In this document: positions 24,339 to 33,461 of the stretch, piece after piece | How positions within the stretch are numbered: the stretch's first letter is position 1 | Layout: each line of letters opens with the position of its first letter | Origin: Clostridia bacterium | GTDB lineage: Bacteria > Bacillota > Clostridia > Oscillospirales > CAG-272 | Assembly: GCA_017508665.1 (NCBI GenBank) | Contig: JAFVYL010000007.1 | Coordinates: forward strand, 1 to 64,000 | Length of the DNA stretch: 64,000 nt | Direction: 5' to 3' | Translations under genes and position numbers: made by a program | Notes under the pieces: generated by a model | What the model was told of the DNA's origin: nothing | The model's input: only the letters and a program-made list of their open reading frames with translations | Database searches by the model: none

Positions 24339-24615
24339 GAATGCACTCAAAAGAGTGAGCAACAATGGATATTCCAAGGTGGCGACCTCTGCTCCCGATA
24401 TGGAGAACAGTATAATAGAGAAGGAAAAATCCGAGAATCCGAAGGAAGAGGTAAAGGTAACGTCCGCAAAGTGCGCGCCCAAGAAGAACACCGCACCCAA
24501 GACTAAAAAGCCCGCGACACCCAAGCCCGAGATACAAAAGCTCGGTGAGGAAAAGCGTCCCGACGGATTTGTACGCTACGAGTTCGGCCAGGAGCTTCCG
24601 GTACATTTACTGTAA
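24325..24615 (+). CDS. Small basic disordered protein, candidate McdB-like partner of ParA
   Basis: A 96-residue protein with no known fold. The first 20 residues are basic (KNALKR) followed by a SNNGYSKV motif. The middle (about 30-70) is low-complexity Lys, Pro, Glu, Thr and Ala, and the end (about 72-96) is a short ordered-looking block (RPDGFVRYEF). The start ATG at 24325 lies in the ParA 3' end after AAGGAG. A positively charged N-terminal tail is what activators of ParA ATPases share (ParB, McdB), and McdB proteins are small and partly disordered. This is therefore a candidate adaptor between ATPase and shell. It is the last gene of the operon. Confidence 0.75.
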   Translation: MPVGKNALKRVSNNGYSKVATSAPDMENSIIEKEKSENPKEEVKVTSAKCAPKKNTAPKTKKPATPKPEIQKLGEEKRPDGFVRYEFGQELPVHLL

Positions 24616-24621
24616 AAAACA

Positions 24622-24645
24622 AAAGGCGCAATCTGCGCCTTTTTT
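24622..24645 (+). terminator. Terminator ending the BMC operon
   Basis: GGCGCA-ATC-TGCGCC stem followed by TTTTTT, 7 bases after the small protein's stop. Confidence 0.9.
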
Positions 24646-24657
24646 GAAAGGAATAGT

Positions 24658-25059
24658 ATGAATATTTGGGATACACTTTATGAAAAGGCTCTCGATGTAC
24701 AAAATGCCAGAGTAATATCGCCTTTCGTTGATGCGGGCGGAGTTGCCGCGGCAATACTGTCGAAGAGTGGAAACATATACGTTGGTGTTTGTATTGACAC
24801 CTGCTCGTCTCTTGGCATGTGCGCAGAGAGAAACGCTATCGCAAATATGATAACGCACGGCGAAAGTGAGATAGACAAGGTCGTTGCCGTGATGTCGGAT
24901 GGCAGAGTCGGATCTCCGTGCGGTGCTTGTCGCGAATTTATGATGCAGCTCTCTGAGAGAGGCCGCGATATTGAAATACTTACGGATAGGGAGTCTTATT
25001 CCACTGTGACACTCGGTGAGCTTATGCCCGATTGGTGGGGCAGGGAAAGATTTGAATAA
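24658..25059 (+). CDS. Cytidine/blasticidin deaminase-like protein
   Basis: A 133-residue zinc deaminase. It has the catalytic CAERNA (Cys and Glu near 60) and PCGACREF (near 88-95), the pattern of the tetrameric cytidine deaminase family. The length agrees. Its substrate may be cytidine, another nucleoside, or an antibiotic such as blasticidin; the sequence does not decide. It begins 13 bases after the BMC terminator after GAAAGGAATAGT and is followed 18 bases later by a flavin reductase. It probably reads through weakly or from an unseen promoter. Confidence 0.82.
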   Translation: MNIWDTLYEKALDVQNARVISPFVDAGGVAAAILSKSGNIYVGVCIDTCSSLGMCAERNAIANMITHGESEIDKVVAVMSDGRVGSPCGACREFMMQLSERGRDIEILTDRESYSTVTLGELMPDWWGRERFE

Positions 25060-25077
25060 CGAACAGGAGAGAATGGT

Positions 25078-25635
25078 ATGAGAAAAAAATTTGGTGTAAA
25101 GCCGATGGTGTACCCCATGCCCGTGTTCATTATAGGGACTTACAACGAGGATGGAACACCCAATGCCATGAATGCCGCGTGGGGCGGTATAAGTGAGGAA
25201 AACGAGATAACCGTATGCGTGTCTGCGGAGCATAAAACCACCGAAAACTTCACACGTACGGGCGCTTTTACCGTGAGTCCCGGCACAGCAGACTACGTAT
25301 GTGCATGCGACTACGTAGGAATTGTCAGCGGAAATAAGGACGCGGATAAGCTCTCCAAGTGCGGACTTCACACCGCGAAGAGCGAGTTTGTTGATGCCCC
25401 CATTATTCTCGAGCTCCCTATGGCACTTGAGTGTAGGGTAAAGAGCTATGATCCGGACACCTGCCGTCTTGTTGGAGAGATAGTAAACGTAGGATGCGAC
25501 GAGTCTGTTTTGACCGACGGCAAGATAGATCCCGCAAAGCTCCGTCCGATAACCTATGATTCTGCTAATCATACATACCGAGTAATCGGTGAGATTGTCG
25601 GCAAGGCGTTCTCTGACGGGCTTAAATTTAAATAA
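25078..25635 (+). CDS. Flavin reductase-like (flavoredoxin) protein
   Basis: A 185-residue protein of the FMN-binding split-barrel flavin reductase family: MPVFIIGTYNEDGTPN, NAAWGG, HKTTENFTRTGAFTVS and GDY-like blocks are usual for flavoredoxin-type proteins in anaerobes. It should bind FMN and move electrons or reduce flavins; the partner is unknown. The start follows ACAGGAGAG, 18 bases after the deaminase. Confidence 0.85.
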   Translation: MRKKFGVKPMVYPMPVFIIGTYNEDGTPNAMNAAWGGISEENEITVCVSAEHKTTENFTRTGAFTVSPGTADYVCACDYVGIVSGNKDADKLSKCGLHTAKSEFVDAPIILELPMALECRVKSYDPDTCRLVGEIVNVGCDESVLTDGKIDPAKLRPITYDSANHTYRVIGEIVGKAFSDGLKFK

Positions 25636-25640
25636 AACAA

Positions 25641-25676
25641 AAGCACTTATGAGGCGTAAGGCTGTCATAAGTGCTT
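25641..25676 (+). terminator. Hairpin after the flavin reductase gene
   Basis: A 12-base-pair stem, AAGCACTTATGA / TCATAAGTGCTT, with a weak T-rich tail. It is probably a terminator. Confidence 0.7.
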
Positions 25677-25702
25677 AGATATTATATTTACGGAGTTATT
25701 TA

Positions 25703-26425
25703 ATGAGAAAAATCGCTAAAATACTTTTATCTGTTGTGCTTATTCTTGCGATAAGCTTTGGCGCACTTTACATATACGCGAGTGATTATTACCGTGCAGA
25801 CACGGAAGCTATAGCGGCATTTCTTCCCGATGCCTCCATCGAGAGACGTGAGTTGCCTGACGGTTCGGTCGCCTACGTTCCGGACTCTTATACCGCAGGC
25901 GTGGTGTTTTATCCCGGTGGTAAGGTGGAACATACTGCATATGAGCCCTTGATGCGTGCTCTGGCTGATTACGGTGTGCTTGCCGTTCTTGTGAAAATGC
26001 CGTTTAATCTTGCGGTGCTCAGAATTAATGCGGCTGATAAGGTTCCCGACATCTTTCCCGAGGTAGAGCATTGGTATATGGCGGGACATTCGCTCGGCGG
26101 TTCTATGGCGGCTTCATATATTGCTAAGAATTCGGAGAGATTCGACGGTCTTATACTTCTTGCCGCATATTCTACTGCGAATCTTACTGCCACGGATGTG
26201 AGGGTAATGTCTATATACGGCAGCCGTGACGGTGTTATGAACAGGGAAAAGTATAACGAATATTTAGGCAATCTTCCATCATCGCTTGAGGAATATGTGA
26301 TTGATGGCGGAAACCATGCGGGATTCGGTATGTACGGAGAACAGGAGGGCGACGGCAAAGCGACGCTCGACAGATATGACCAGATAAATATGAGCGCACA
26401 AATGATCGCGGATTTCATAAAATAG
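25703..26425 (+). CDS. Membrane-anchored alpha/beta hydrolase
   Basis: A 240-residue alpha/beta hydrolase with an N-terminal signal anchor (about 7-27). The nucleophile elbow is GHSLGGS (Ser near 126), a late DG of SRDG and a final His in GGNHAGF complete the catalytic triad. The substrate is unknown; related dienelactone-hydrolase-type proteins cut esters. The anchor places it outside the membrane. It ends at a strong terminator, convergent with the minus-strand small gene at 26528. Confidence 0.82.
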   Translation: MRKIAKILLSVVLILAISFGALYIYASDYYRADTEAIAAFLPDASIERRELPDGSVAYVPDSYTAGVVFYPGGKVEHTAYEPLMRALADYGVLAVLVKMPFNLAVLRINAADKVPDIFPEVEHWYMAGHSLGGSMAASYIAKNSERFDGLILLAAYSTANLTATDVRVMSIYGSRDGVMNREKYNEYLGNLPSSLEEYVIDGGNHAGFGMYGEQEGDGKATLDRYDQINMSAQMIADFIK

Positions 26426-26449
26426 TCCATACCGTGTGAAATTATATAA

Positions 26450-26495
26450 AAACAGGAGTGATAGGCTTAAGTCTGTCACTCCTGCTTTCTTTTTA
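26450..26495 (+). terminator. Terminator after the hydrolase gene
   Basis: CAGGAGTGATA / TGTCACTCCTG stem with loop GGCTTAAGTC and a CTTTCTTTTT run. Confidence 0.85.
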
Positions 26496-26527
26496 TGAGT
26501 ATTTTATTTTAGGATATGAGTCCTTTC

Positions 26528-26653
26528 TCAGACCCAATCGATTATTTCGTCATCCTCTCCATCGAAGGGCTTGCTTGTGGAGATGACGTCAAGATCTGTA
26601 AGAGGAAAGACTTCAACTTCGACCTTTTCGTAAATGTTCTTTGAGATATTCAT
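26528..26653 (-). CDS. 41-residue acidic protein downstream of the nuclease
   Basis: A short ORF with a good ribosome site (AAGGAGG, 7 bases before the ATG at 26653), starting 13 bases after the stop of the large nuclease, so probably translationally coupled to it. The product is 41 residues, with no signal peptide, a VEVEVF beta-strand, a TDLDVISTS middle and a very acidic end (DGEDDEIIDW). Codons look natural. I do not recognise a family; an inhibitor of the nuclease, a chaperone or a peptide signal are all possible. Confidence 0.6.
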   Translation of the reverse strand: MNISKNIYEKVEVEVFPLTDLDVISTSKPFDGEDDEIIDWV

Positions 26654-26666
26654 TCAGTCTGCCTCC

Positions 26667-29600
26667 TTACGATTTGTAATTCTTTGCGGATATACCGTAG
26701 TTGTAGAGCGCAAGTACGAGCTCTGCAAGAGCAGTGGGATCTCCGTTTGCATCGGTAGCACCCTGCTTAGCGTAAACGTAGCTGTTTACCGAGTAGGTGA
26801 TAGTCTGATGGAGAACGCCGTCGACATATAGCTCAAAGGTAAATACCTCATCAAAATCGGTAGCATTGATACCCGTGGTGTAGAATACGTAAGTGCCGTC
26901 CTCGAGCTGCTCGGCATACTTTGTTACACCGTTGAGCTTGAAGGTTATATCGGAATCACCGACCGCCTTGAACTTAACGTATAGCTTGTTATCAAAGTCG
27001 AATCTTACACCGCAGGCTGTGAAGGTGTAGAGAGTCTTATCTATCTCTGTGCCCTCTGCCGTGGTGAGCTGTCTTGCGTTGTCTGTGTCGGTTGCACTCA
27101 GATTGCTGCCCTTACCGTCGATAAGAGTCTTAATATCATCTGTTAAGATAGTGCCCTTATTATAGTTCTTATAGGTCTGAGCCGCATCACCGTATCTCAG
27201 CATATCTGCGACAAGATCGGAGATATCCTTTTTGTCCGCATACTTCTCAAGTACCTTTGTTGCGTACTCCTTGAGCGAGAATTCAAAGCCCTCTATCAGC
27301 ACGTTGCCGTCCTTATCGTACAGGGTAGCCGTGATAACGTCAGCCATGCACTGAGGGGGAATATCCTTGAAGCTGAATACGAGGTATCCGTTTTTATATT
27401 CGCCGGATATATGCTCGGATTCGGTGCCGTTCATATTGAAGACCATATAGTAGTCGGTGCCTAAGCAACCGGATACGTAGTAGTTGAGCGCGAGGTTAGA
27501 GCCGATAGTTACGGATGCGCCGTAGATCGATACGTCTTCTGCCGGTGAGTTGTTGCCACCGTCCTCAAACTTGTAAATAGCAACATCTGTTTGTCCGGAT
27601 GAATAGCATGAGAATAGACTGCTGCCTGAGTTATATCTTAACCAGTTGCGTGTATTAGTGCCCTGTGCCTCAATGGTTGCTACGCCTGCAGCGGTTATAG
27701 TGATACTCCAACTGCCGTTGTTGTCAAGCGTCGTTTTAGTCCTTAAATAGTTGCTGCTTGAACTTGCGGCGTAGAGATATCCGTTTCCTACGTTGAAAGC
27801 AAACGTTCCGGAAATATTTCCATTTTCAAGGGTTATGATCTGAACATAGTCTCCAAACGTAACCTTGTTTCCGTCTTTTGTAACAGCAGTCTGGGCGCGG
27901 TTATTGTTGTTCTGCGTTGTACCGAGCGCATAATCATATCCGGTTGCGACTATAACGATCTGATCACCGGGCTGCAGTGTAGATACGTCGGTGACAAGAA
28001 TCCATCCGGATTCGGTAGGATCATCGGGCGGGGTCGTGTTGGATTCTGCGTATCCGCATCTTGAACAGATGCCGTCTATCAGATCGTGACCGAGAGCCGC
28101 TATGGTGTCTGATGAAATAAAGTTTTTACAATCTGCGCAGACTGTAACGGATATACCGTCCTCTGTACAGGTAGCATTCTGAACTACTGTGGTGACGTGT
28201 GAGGTATGAGTACATTCACAGAGAGGTATGAGGTGAAGATTTCTCTTCTGTTGTTCACCGGCATAGAATGCGAAATAGTTGTATCTTGAGTCATTATTAA
28301 GCGCGATATATCTCTCACCGTCACCCGAGGTGTAGTGGATATTGTATGCACCGTCTACTGCTTCAACTGTAAGTCTGAGCGCATCCTCTTTAGCGACTAA
28401 GAGGCCTTCGTTTCCACTTGAATGACCGAGATACTTTTCATCTCCGCTAATACCTGCGACATATATGCAGTAGGTTCCGTCATCACTGTTGAACTCGAAT
28501 ACGAACACGTAGAGGTCGTTTGCGAGGTCGGATGCGATGAAGGGCGGGAGTACTGAAAGATTTGAGTTTACAGCCTGATAGCGTTCAGTACTTGCTGTGC
28601 CGAGGTCACTCGTCATATAGAAGTAGTTACCCTCTGATCTGATAGTAGCGATGTAGAACTGCTTTCCGTCAAGTCCGAGCGTTTCGGTGGCCTTTTTATG
28701 ACCGCAAGCGGTACATACGCTGTCAACGTAGTTGTGTCCGGTGGCTTCAATAACTTCAGTGGAGAGCACCTCGTCGCAATCGTCACAGGTAACGGTTATT
28801 GAGCCGTCCTCTGTACAGGTCGCGTCGACGGTAGTCGTGGTGGTGCTTGTGTGCTTGCAGGCTTCAGTAACGGGAATTAAGGAAAGATCCTGCGTTTGAG
28901 TTCCTCTGTAGAATGCAAAGTAGTTTGAACCGGAGGTGGAATTAAGCGAAAGATATCTTTCTCCGTCACTTGATGCGTAATGAATATTGTAAACGCCGTC
29001 AACTTCGCCTATTGTAAGCTTCAGTGCATTTTCTCTTGTTACCAAGATACCGTTGTTCTCTCCCGCGGTATGACCAAGGTATTTTTCCTCTTCAGCTACG
29101 CCCAAGGCATAGATGTAATAGGTTTTTTCGACGTCGTTATATTCAAATACGAATACGTTCGAATCTTCCGCAAGATTTTCCGCGATAAACTTAGGAAGCT
29201 CAGCGAGACCGGAGTCAACCGCCTGATAGCGCTTAGTACCTGCTGTGCCGAGGTCACTCGTCATATAGAAGTAGTTGCCGCTTGTTCTTTTTGTAGCAAT
29301 ATAGAACTTCTTTCCGTCGAGTCCGAGAGGATCGGAGGGTTTGGGTGTGCCGCATACCGAGCAGACACCGTCAGCGTAGCTGTGAGGTAAAGTCGGTATG
29401 GTTTCGGTCGACACTACCTCGTGGCAAGTGTTACAGGTGACGGTTATCGAGCCTGCGGCAGTGCAGGTCGCATCTACTGTAGTTGTAGTAGTGCTTGTGT
29501 GTATGCAGGAATCCGGTAGATCCTCTGCCGGGATTGTAGTAATATAGAAGGTTGTACTTGCTGTTTCGGTTTCGGTAGTTACAGTTTCTTTATACAGTGT

Positions 29601-31841
29601 CAAAGCTCCGCCTGTACCTGTAGCATAGCAAGCAAATCCGTACGTGCCGTTTTTTCTGAGAGTGGCATTTACACCTTTGTTGGAATTTCCAAGGTTTGTA
29701 AAATCATAGGTTGATGTTCCGGATACGGTCCATTTTGCATAATCCGTTATATTAGTTATAAGCGCTGCTTTGTTCTTGGTGCCGTTTCCTGCAGCGTACT
29801 TTCCTGTAGAACTGTTATATATAGTCCAATAGTTTCCGTTTTCTGAAACGGTCCAAACAATGTCGGGGCTAATTGTTGACGTTACGTTGTTTCCGGATAC
29901 GGTAATATCGGTGTATGAAAGTCTGTCGCTTGAGATAGTTGCCTTCATTGCACCGTTACTATAGGTAATGATATAATTTCCCTCGGTGAGCTCTCCTGAG
30001 TATTTTGAATATTTAGTAACCGTGGTTTCTACGGTGCTCTCTTCGGAGTATGTGTATACTGCGTAGAACGTTGTGTCGTCAGTAATAGATACGCTCTCAC
30101 CTGCGGGATATACCGTAGGTGCGTCTGTAGTGGGGGTTTCTATAGAGGACATTCCCCATCCTGCGAAAGAGTACTTTGCATCCAAAGATACGGTCGGCTC
30201 ATCGAGGAGTGTGATCGCGCTTCCGGTAACGGTAACGGTTTCTGTGCCTGTGGGAGTGATAAACGTACAGGTGTAAGTAGGTAATACGTCACCGCATACC
30301 GAGCAAGTACCGTCTACGTATTTGTGTCCGACAGCGGGTATGACAGTTTCGGATATTGTAACGCCGCAATCATCACAGGTCACGGTCGTTGAGCCGTCCT
30401 GCGTGCAAGTAACCTGGGTAGTGGCAGAGGTTGTATTGGTGTGCTCGCATGAAGGAGCGGGAACTTCAACCTCGTTGAGATATGTAACCTCTATCTTTGT
30501 GATTTTCGCTTGGCCGTTTGTAGCCGATCCGGTGTTTCCTACGGCAAGGGTTACGGAGTTGCTGTCTACGTCTTCTAAGATCGAGCCGGAAGAAACAACT
30601 TCAGAGTCGTTATAAATGAGAGTTCCGTTATTTGAAGCGTTGTATGTGATCTTTATTGATGATATAGTACAGCCTTCAGCTGCGCTTATCGTTAATGTTG
30701 CGTTCTCGGATTGATACAGTCGCCATTCGTTACCCGAGGTGTAGTATTTGCCTGTATTTGAACTTCCCGACGCGGATGCCGTAATATTTTCATCCACAAC
30801 AACGCTGGGGTACTGAGTTCCATTTGCCCATCCTTTAGAGCTTGCATAGTCGGAGATAGTTACGGAAGCGGTCGTTTGGGTAGTTGTGAGAATACTGTCG
30901 CCTGTGTTGGTATCGGGAGTAGTTGGTGTGCCGGATGAAACGTTCTCACCCATAGCTTCACCGGAGGGAGTGATCATATCATCGGGAACTTCTCTTCCGA
31001 AGATAAGCCACGCGTACTCGGGGTAGTCGATAAATACGTTTCTGTTGCCCTGAATGTCCTCGACAACCTCGTTTCTGCCCATTTCCCAGGTGTCAACGGG
31101 GTCCATCTCGCACCATTCAAGAAGAACGTCAACGCTTTCAAATACGTCGGTTATATCGGTTGCGCCCCATTCGTTGCCCCATCTTACCATAACGTAGAGG
31201 CAGATTCTCGCAACGTCACCCTTGACGTTATCGAGGGGCTCGAAGTAAGTATTATCGTAAGTGCCGCCGAGCACACCGTTTGCGGGGTTAGTACCGTACT
31301 TTTCGGTGCCGCCGTTTACGTTACCGTACTTTTTATTACCTCTTGAGCTGTTTACACCTGCATCCGAGGGACGGATGTGGTGGAGGTCTGCTCCGCCGCC
31401 CGTGGTATTGTCACCGCCGAGGGACTTCGGCCATACGTGCTCACGGTTCCAGCCGTTCCACTGCGACATGGTAGCGGGATAGGACGTGTAAATAAGGATA
31501 ACGTTGCCCTCTCCGTTCTCACAGTCGGTTCTGTTTGCTTCATAGTGGCAATCGTCATAGTCGGAGATGTAAGTGTGGGTCTCGGTCATAAGCTCATCGA
31601 GCTCAGCCTTAAGTTCGTCTTGAGATAAATTGCTTAGGGTATCGTATTCATAGCCTGCATAATATGCTGCAGCCGACGTGCCGTCAAGTGTAGTACACAC
31701 TACGTCTCTTTGTCCGGAGTTGGATGAGGAGGAGTAGGAGGCCGGCTCGGACGTTTCAGCTGCAAATGAAGGAATAAATGCAGATACGACAAGTAACAGC
31801 ATTACCAATATGGATATGATGCTTCTCTTTAAGTTCTTCAT
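26667..31841 (-). CDS. Giant secreted endonuclease I-type protein with Cys-rich repeats
   Basis: A 1724-residue secreted protein. Signal peptide 1-27; EndA/NucM-type endonuclease I domain at about 45-290, with NREHVWPKS (132-140) and DLHHIRPSD (152-160) bearing the catalytic His and metal ligands. A linker with a lectin-like beta domain follows (about 315-455). Then come four Cys/His repeats of about 50 residues (CxHT..ATCT..CxxC..GHxxxxxxCxxCG) interleaved with two long copies of a FYIATxR block, and a C-terminal beta-rich domain. There is no LPXTG or SLH anchor. It probably degrades extracellular DNA for nutrients or biofilm release; repeats may bind metals or glycans. The start follows AAGGAGAGCAAT. 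Confidence 0.88.
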   Translation of the reverse strand: MKNLKRSIISILVMLLLVVSAFIPSFAAETSEPASYSSSSNSGQRDVVCTTLDGTSAAAYYAGYEYDTLSNLSQDELKAELDELMTETHTYISDYDDCHYEANRTDCENGEGNVILIYTSYPATMSQWNGWNREHVWPKSLGGDNTTGGGADLHHIRPSDAGVNSSRGNKKYGNVNGGTEKYGTNPANGVLGGTYDNTYFEPLDNVKGDVARICLYVMVRWGNEWGATDITDVFESVDVLLEWCEMDPVDTWEMGRNEVVEDIQGNRNVFIDYPEYAWLIFGREVPDDMITPSGEAMGENVSSGTPTTPDTNTGDSILTTTQTTASVTISDYASSKGWANGTQYPSVVVDENITASASGSSNTGKYYTSGNEWRLYQSENATLTISAAEGCTISSIKITYNASNNGTLIYNDSEVVSSGSILEDVDSNSVTLAVGNTGSATNGQAKITKIEVTYLNEVEVPAPSCEHTNTTSATTQVTCTQDGSTTVTCDDCGVTISETVIPAVGHKYVDGTCSVCGDVLPTYTCTFITPTGTETVTVTGSAITLLDEPTVSLDAKYSFAGWGMSSIETPTTDAPTVYPAGESVSITDDTTFYAVYTYSEESTVETTVTKYSKYSGELTEGNYIITYSNGAMKATISSDRLSYTDITVSGNNVTSTISPDIVWTVSENGNYWTIYNSSTGKYAAGNGTKNKAALITNITDYAKWTVSGTSTYDFTNLGNSNKGVNATLRKNGTYGFACYATGTGGALTLYKETVTTETETASTTFYITTIPAEDLPDSCIHTSTTTTTVDATCTAAGSITVTCNTCHEVVSTETIPTLPHSYADGVCSVCGTPKPSDPLGLDGKKFYIATKRTSGNYFYMTSDLGTAGTKRYQAVDSGLAELPKFIAENLAEDSNVFVFEYNDVEKTYYIYALGVAEEEKYLGHTAGENNGILVTRENALKLTIGEVDGVYNIHYASSDGERYLSLNSTSGSNYFAFYRGTQTQDLSLIPVTEACKHTSTTTTTVDATCTEDGSITVTCDDCDEVLSTEVIEATGHNYVDSVCTACGHKKATETLGLDGKQFYIATIRSEGNYFYMTSDLGTASTERYQAVNSNLSVLPPFIASDLANDLYVFVFEFNSDDGTYCIYVAGISGDEKYLGHSSGNEGLLVAKEDALRLTVEAVDGAYNIHYTSGDGERYIALNNDSRYNYFAFYAGEQQKRNLHLIPLCECTHTSHVTTVVQNATCTEDGISVTVCADCKNFISSDTIAALGHDLIDGICSRCGYAESNTTPPDDPTESGWILVTDVSTLQPGDQIVIVATGYDYALGTTQNNNNRAQTAVTKDGNKVTFGDYVQIITLENGNISGTFAFNVGNGYLYAASSSSNYLRTKTTLDNNGSWSITITAAGVATIEAQGTNTRNWLRYNSGSSLFSCYSSGQTDVAIYKFEDGGNNSPAEDVSIYGASVTIGSNLALNYYVSGCLGTDYYMVFNMNGTESEHISGEYKNGYLVFSFKDIPPQCMADVITATLYDKDGNVLIEGFEFSLKEYATKVLEKYADKKDISDLVADMLRYGDAAQTYKNYNKGTILTDDIKTLIDGKGSNLSATDTDNARQLTTAEGTEIDKTLYTFTACGVRFDFDNKLYVKFKAVGDSDITFKLNGVTKYAEQLEDGTYVFYTTGINATDFDEVFTFELYVDGVLHQTITYSVNSYVYAKQGATDANGDPTALAELVLALYNYGISAKNYKS

Positions 31842-31882
31842 ATTGCTCTCCTTTAACTAAAATTATATTACGTTTACTGATA

Positions 31883-33388
31883 TTATTTGACTGTCTGAGT
31901 TGTCTTGAGCATTACGTCGTGGTATCCGCCCTCGACGATGCTGGTGGATGATACTACGGTGAGCTTAGCTTTTTGCTGAAGCTCGGGGATGGAGATAGCT
32001 CCGCAGTTGCACATTGTGGATTTTACCTTGTAGAGAGATTTTTCAACGTTGTCGTGGAGAGATCCGGCGTATGTTACGTAGGAGTCAACGCCCTCTTCAA
32101 AGTTAAGGTTCGCCTTGCCGCCAAGGTCATATCTCTGCCAGTTTCTCGCACGGTTAGAGCCTTCGCCCCAATATTCCTTAACGTACTGTCCGTTTACCAT
32201 AGTCTTAGGTGTGGGGGATTCGTCAAATCTTGCGAAATATCTGCCGAGCATGAGGAAGTCAGCGCCCATAGCAAGAGCAAGAGTCATATGGTAGTCGTGC
32301 ACGATGCCTCCGTCAGAGCAGATCGGAATGTAAATGCCGGTCTCCTCAAAGTATTCGTCGCGCGCAGCGGCAACCTCGATTACCGCACTTGCCTGACCGC
32401 GTCCGATACCCTTGGTCTCACGGGTGATACAGATAGATCCGCCGCCGATACCGACCTTGATAAAGTCTGCGCCCGCCTCGGCTAAGAATCTGAAGCCCTC
32501 ACGGTCGACTACGTTGCCTGCGCCGATCTTGACGGAATCGCCGTACTTCGCGCGTACAAAATCGATCGTTCTCTTCTGCCATACGGTGTAGCCCTCCGAG
32601 GAGTCGATACAGAGCACGTCCGCGCCCGCTTTTACAAGTGCGGGAACACGCTTTTCATAGTCACGGGTGTTGATACCTGCGCCTACGACATAGCTCTTAT
32701 TTTTGTCGAGAAGCTCGTCGGGATTATTCTTGTGCTGAGAGTAGTCCTTACGGAATACAAAATATTTGAGATGGCCCTTCTTGTCCACGATAGGGAGAGA
32801 GTTGAGCTTGTGATCCCAGATAATATCGTTTGCTTTCTTAAGCGTGGTGGATGCCGGAGCTGTAACAAGCTTTTCAAGAGGAGTCATAAAGGATGAAACA
32901 AGCTCGTTGCCTGTCATACGGCTTACACGGTAATCACGGCTGGTGACAATGCCGAGAAGCTTTCCGGTGGCTGTGCCATCCTCGGTTACAGCCATAGTGC
33001 TGTGTCCTTTTTCATCAAAGAGCTCGAGAACATCGCGGAGGGTATCATCAGGCTTGAGGTTTGAGTCCGAAACGACAAATCCTGCTTTGTAGCTCTTAAC
33101 CCTTGCTACCATTGCAGCCTCGTCCTCGATGGTCTGATTACCGTAGATGAAGGATATTCCGCCCTCCTTGGCAAGTGCGATTGCCATCGTATCGTTGGAT
33201 ACCGATTGCATTATCGCGGAGGTGAGGGGAATGTTAAGCGTGAGGGGACAATCCTCCTTGCCCTTACGGTACTTAACGAGAGGTGTTTTGAGCGATACGT
33301 TACCCGGTATGCATCTCTCGTCGGTGTAGCCCGGCACGAGAAGAAACTCCGAGAAGGTACGTGATGGTTCGTTGAAGAAAGTAGCCAT
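31883..33388 (-). CDS. guaB: IMP dehydrogenase
   Basis: A 501-residue IMP dehydrogenase with catalytic barrel, CBS pair inserted after about residue 95, the substrate loop [10 protein letters not shown] with the active Cys, and the flap EGSNRARNW. It converts IMP to XMP, the committed step to GMP. The start follows AAAAGGAGAAAAA. It lies in the same orientation as guaA and the purine operon but is separated from them by the heparinase-like, lipoprotein and IVP genes and the two repeat arrays, an unusual interruption. Confidence 0.95.
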   Translation of the reverse strand: MATFFNEPSRTFSEFLLVPGYTDERCIPGNVSLKTPLVKYRKGKEDCPLTLNIPLTSAIMQSVSNDTMAIALAKEGGISFIYGNQTIEDEAAMVARVKSYKAGFVVSDSNLKPDDTLRDVLELFDEKGHSTMAVTEDGTATGKLLGIVTSRDYRVSRMTGNELVSSFMTPLEKLVTAPASTTLKKANDIIWDHKLNSLPIVDKKGHLKYFVFRKDYSQHKNNPDELLDKNKSYVVGAGINTRDYEKRVPALVKAGADVLCIDSSEGYTVWQKRTIDFVRAKYGDSVKIGAGNVVDREGFRFLAEAGADFIKVGIGGGSICITRETKGIGRGQASAVIEVAAARDEYFEETGIYIPICSDGGIVHDYHMTLALAMGADFLMLGRYFARFDESPTPKTMVNGQYVKEYWGEGSNRARNWQRYDLGGKANLNFEEGVDSYVTYAGSLHDNVEKSLYKVKSTMCNCGAISIPELQQKAKLTVVSSTSIVEGGYHDVMLKTTQTVK

Positions 33389-33461
33389 TTTTTCTCCTTT
33401 TCTGAATTTATATTTTATTTTAATTAACCATTTAAATAATAACTAAAGTTGACAAATTATC

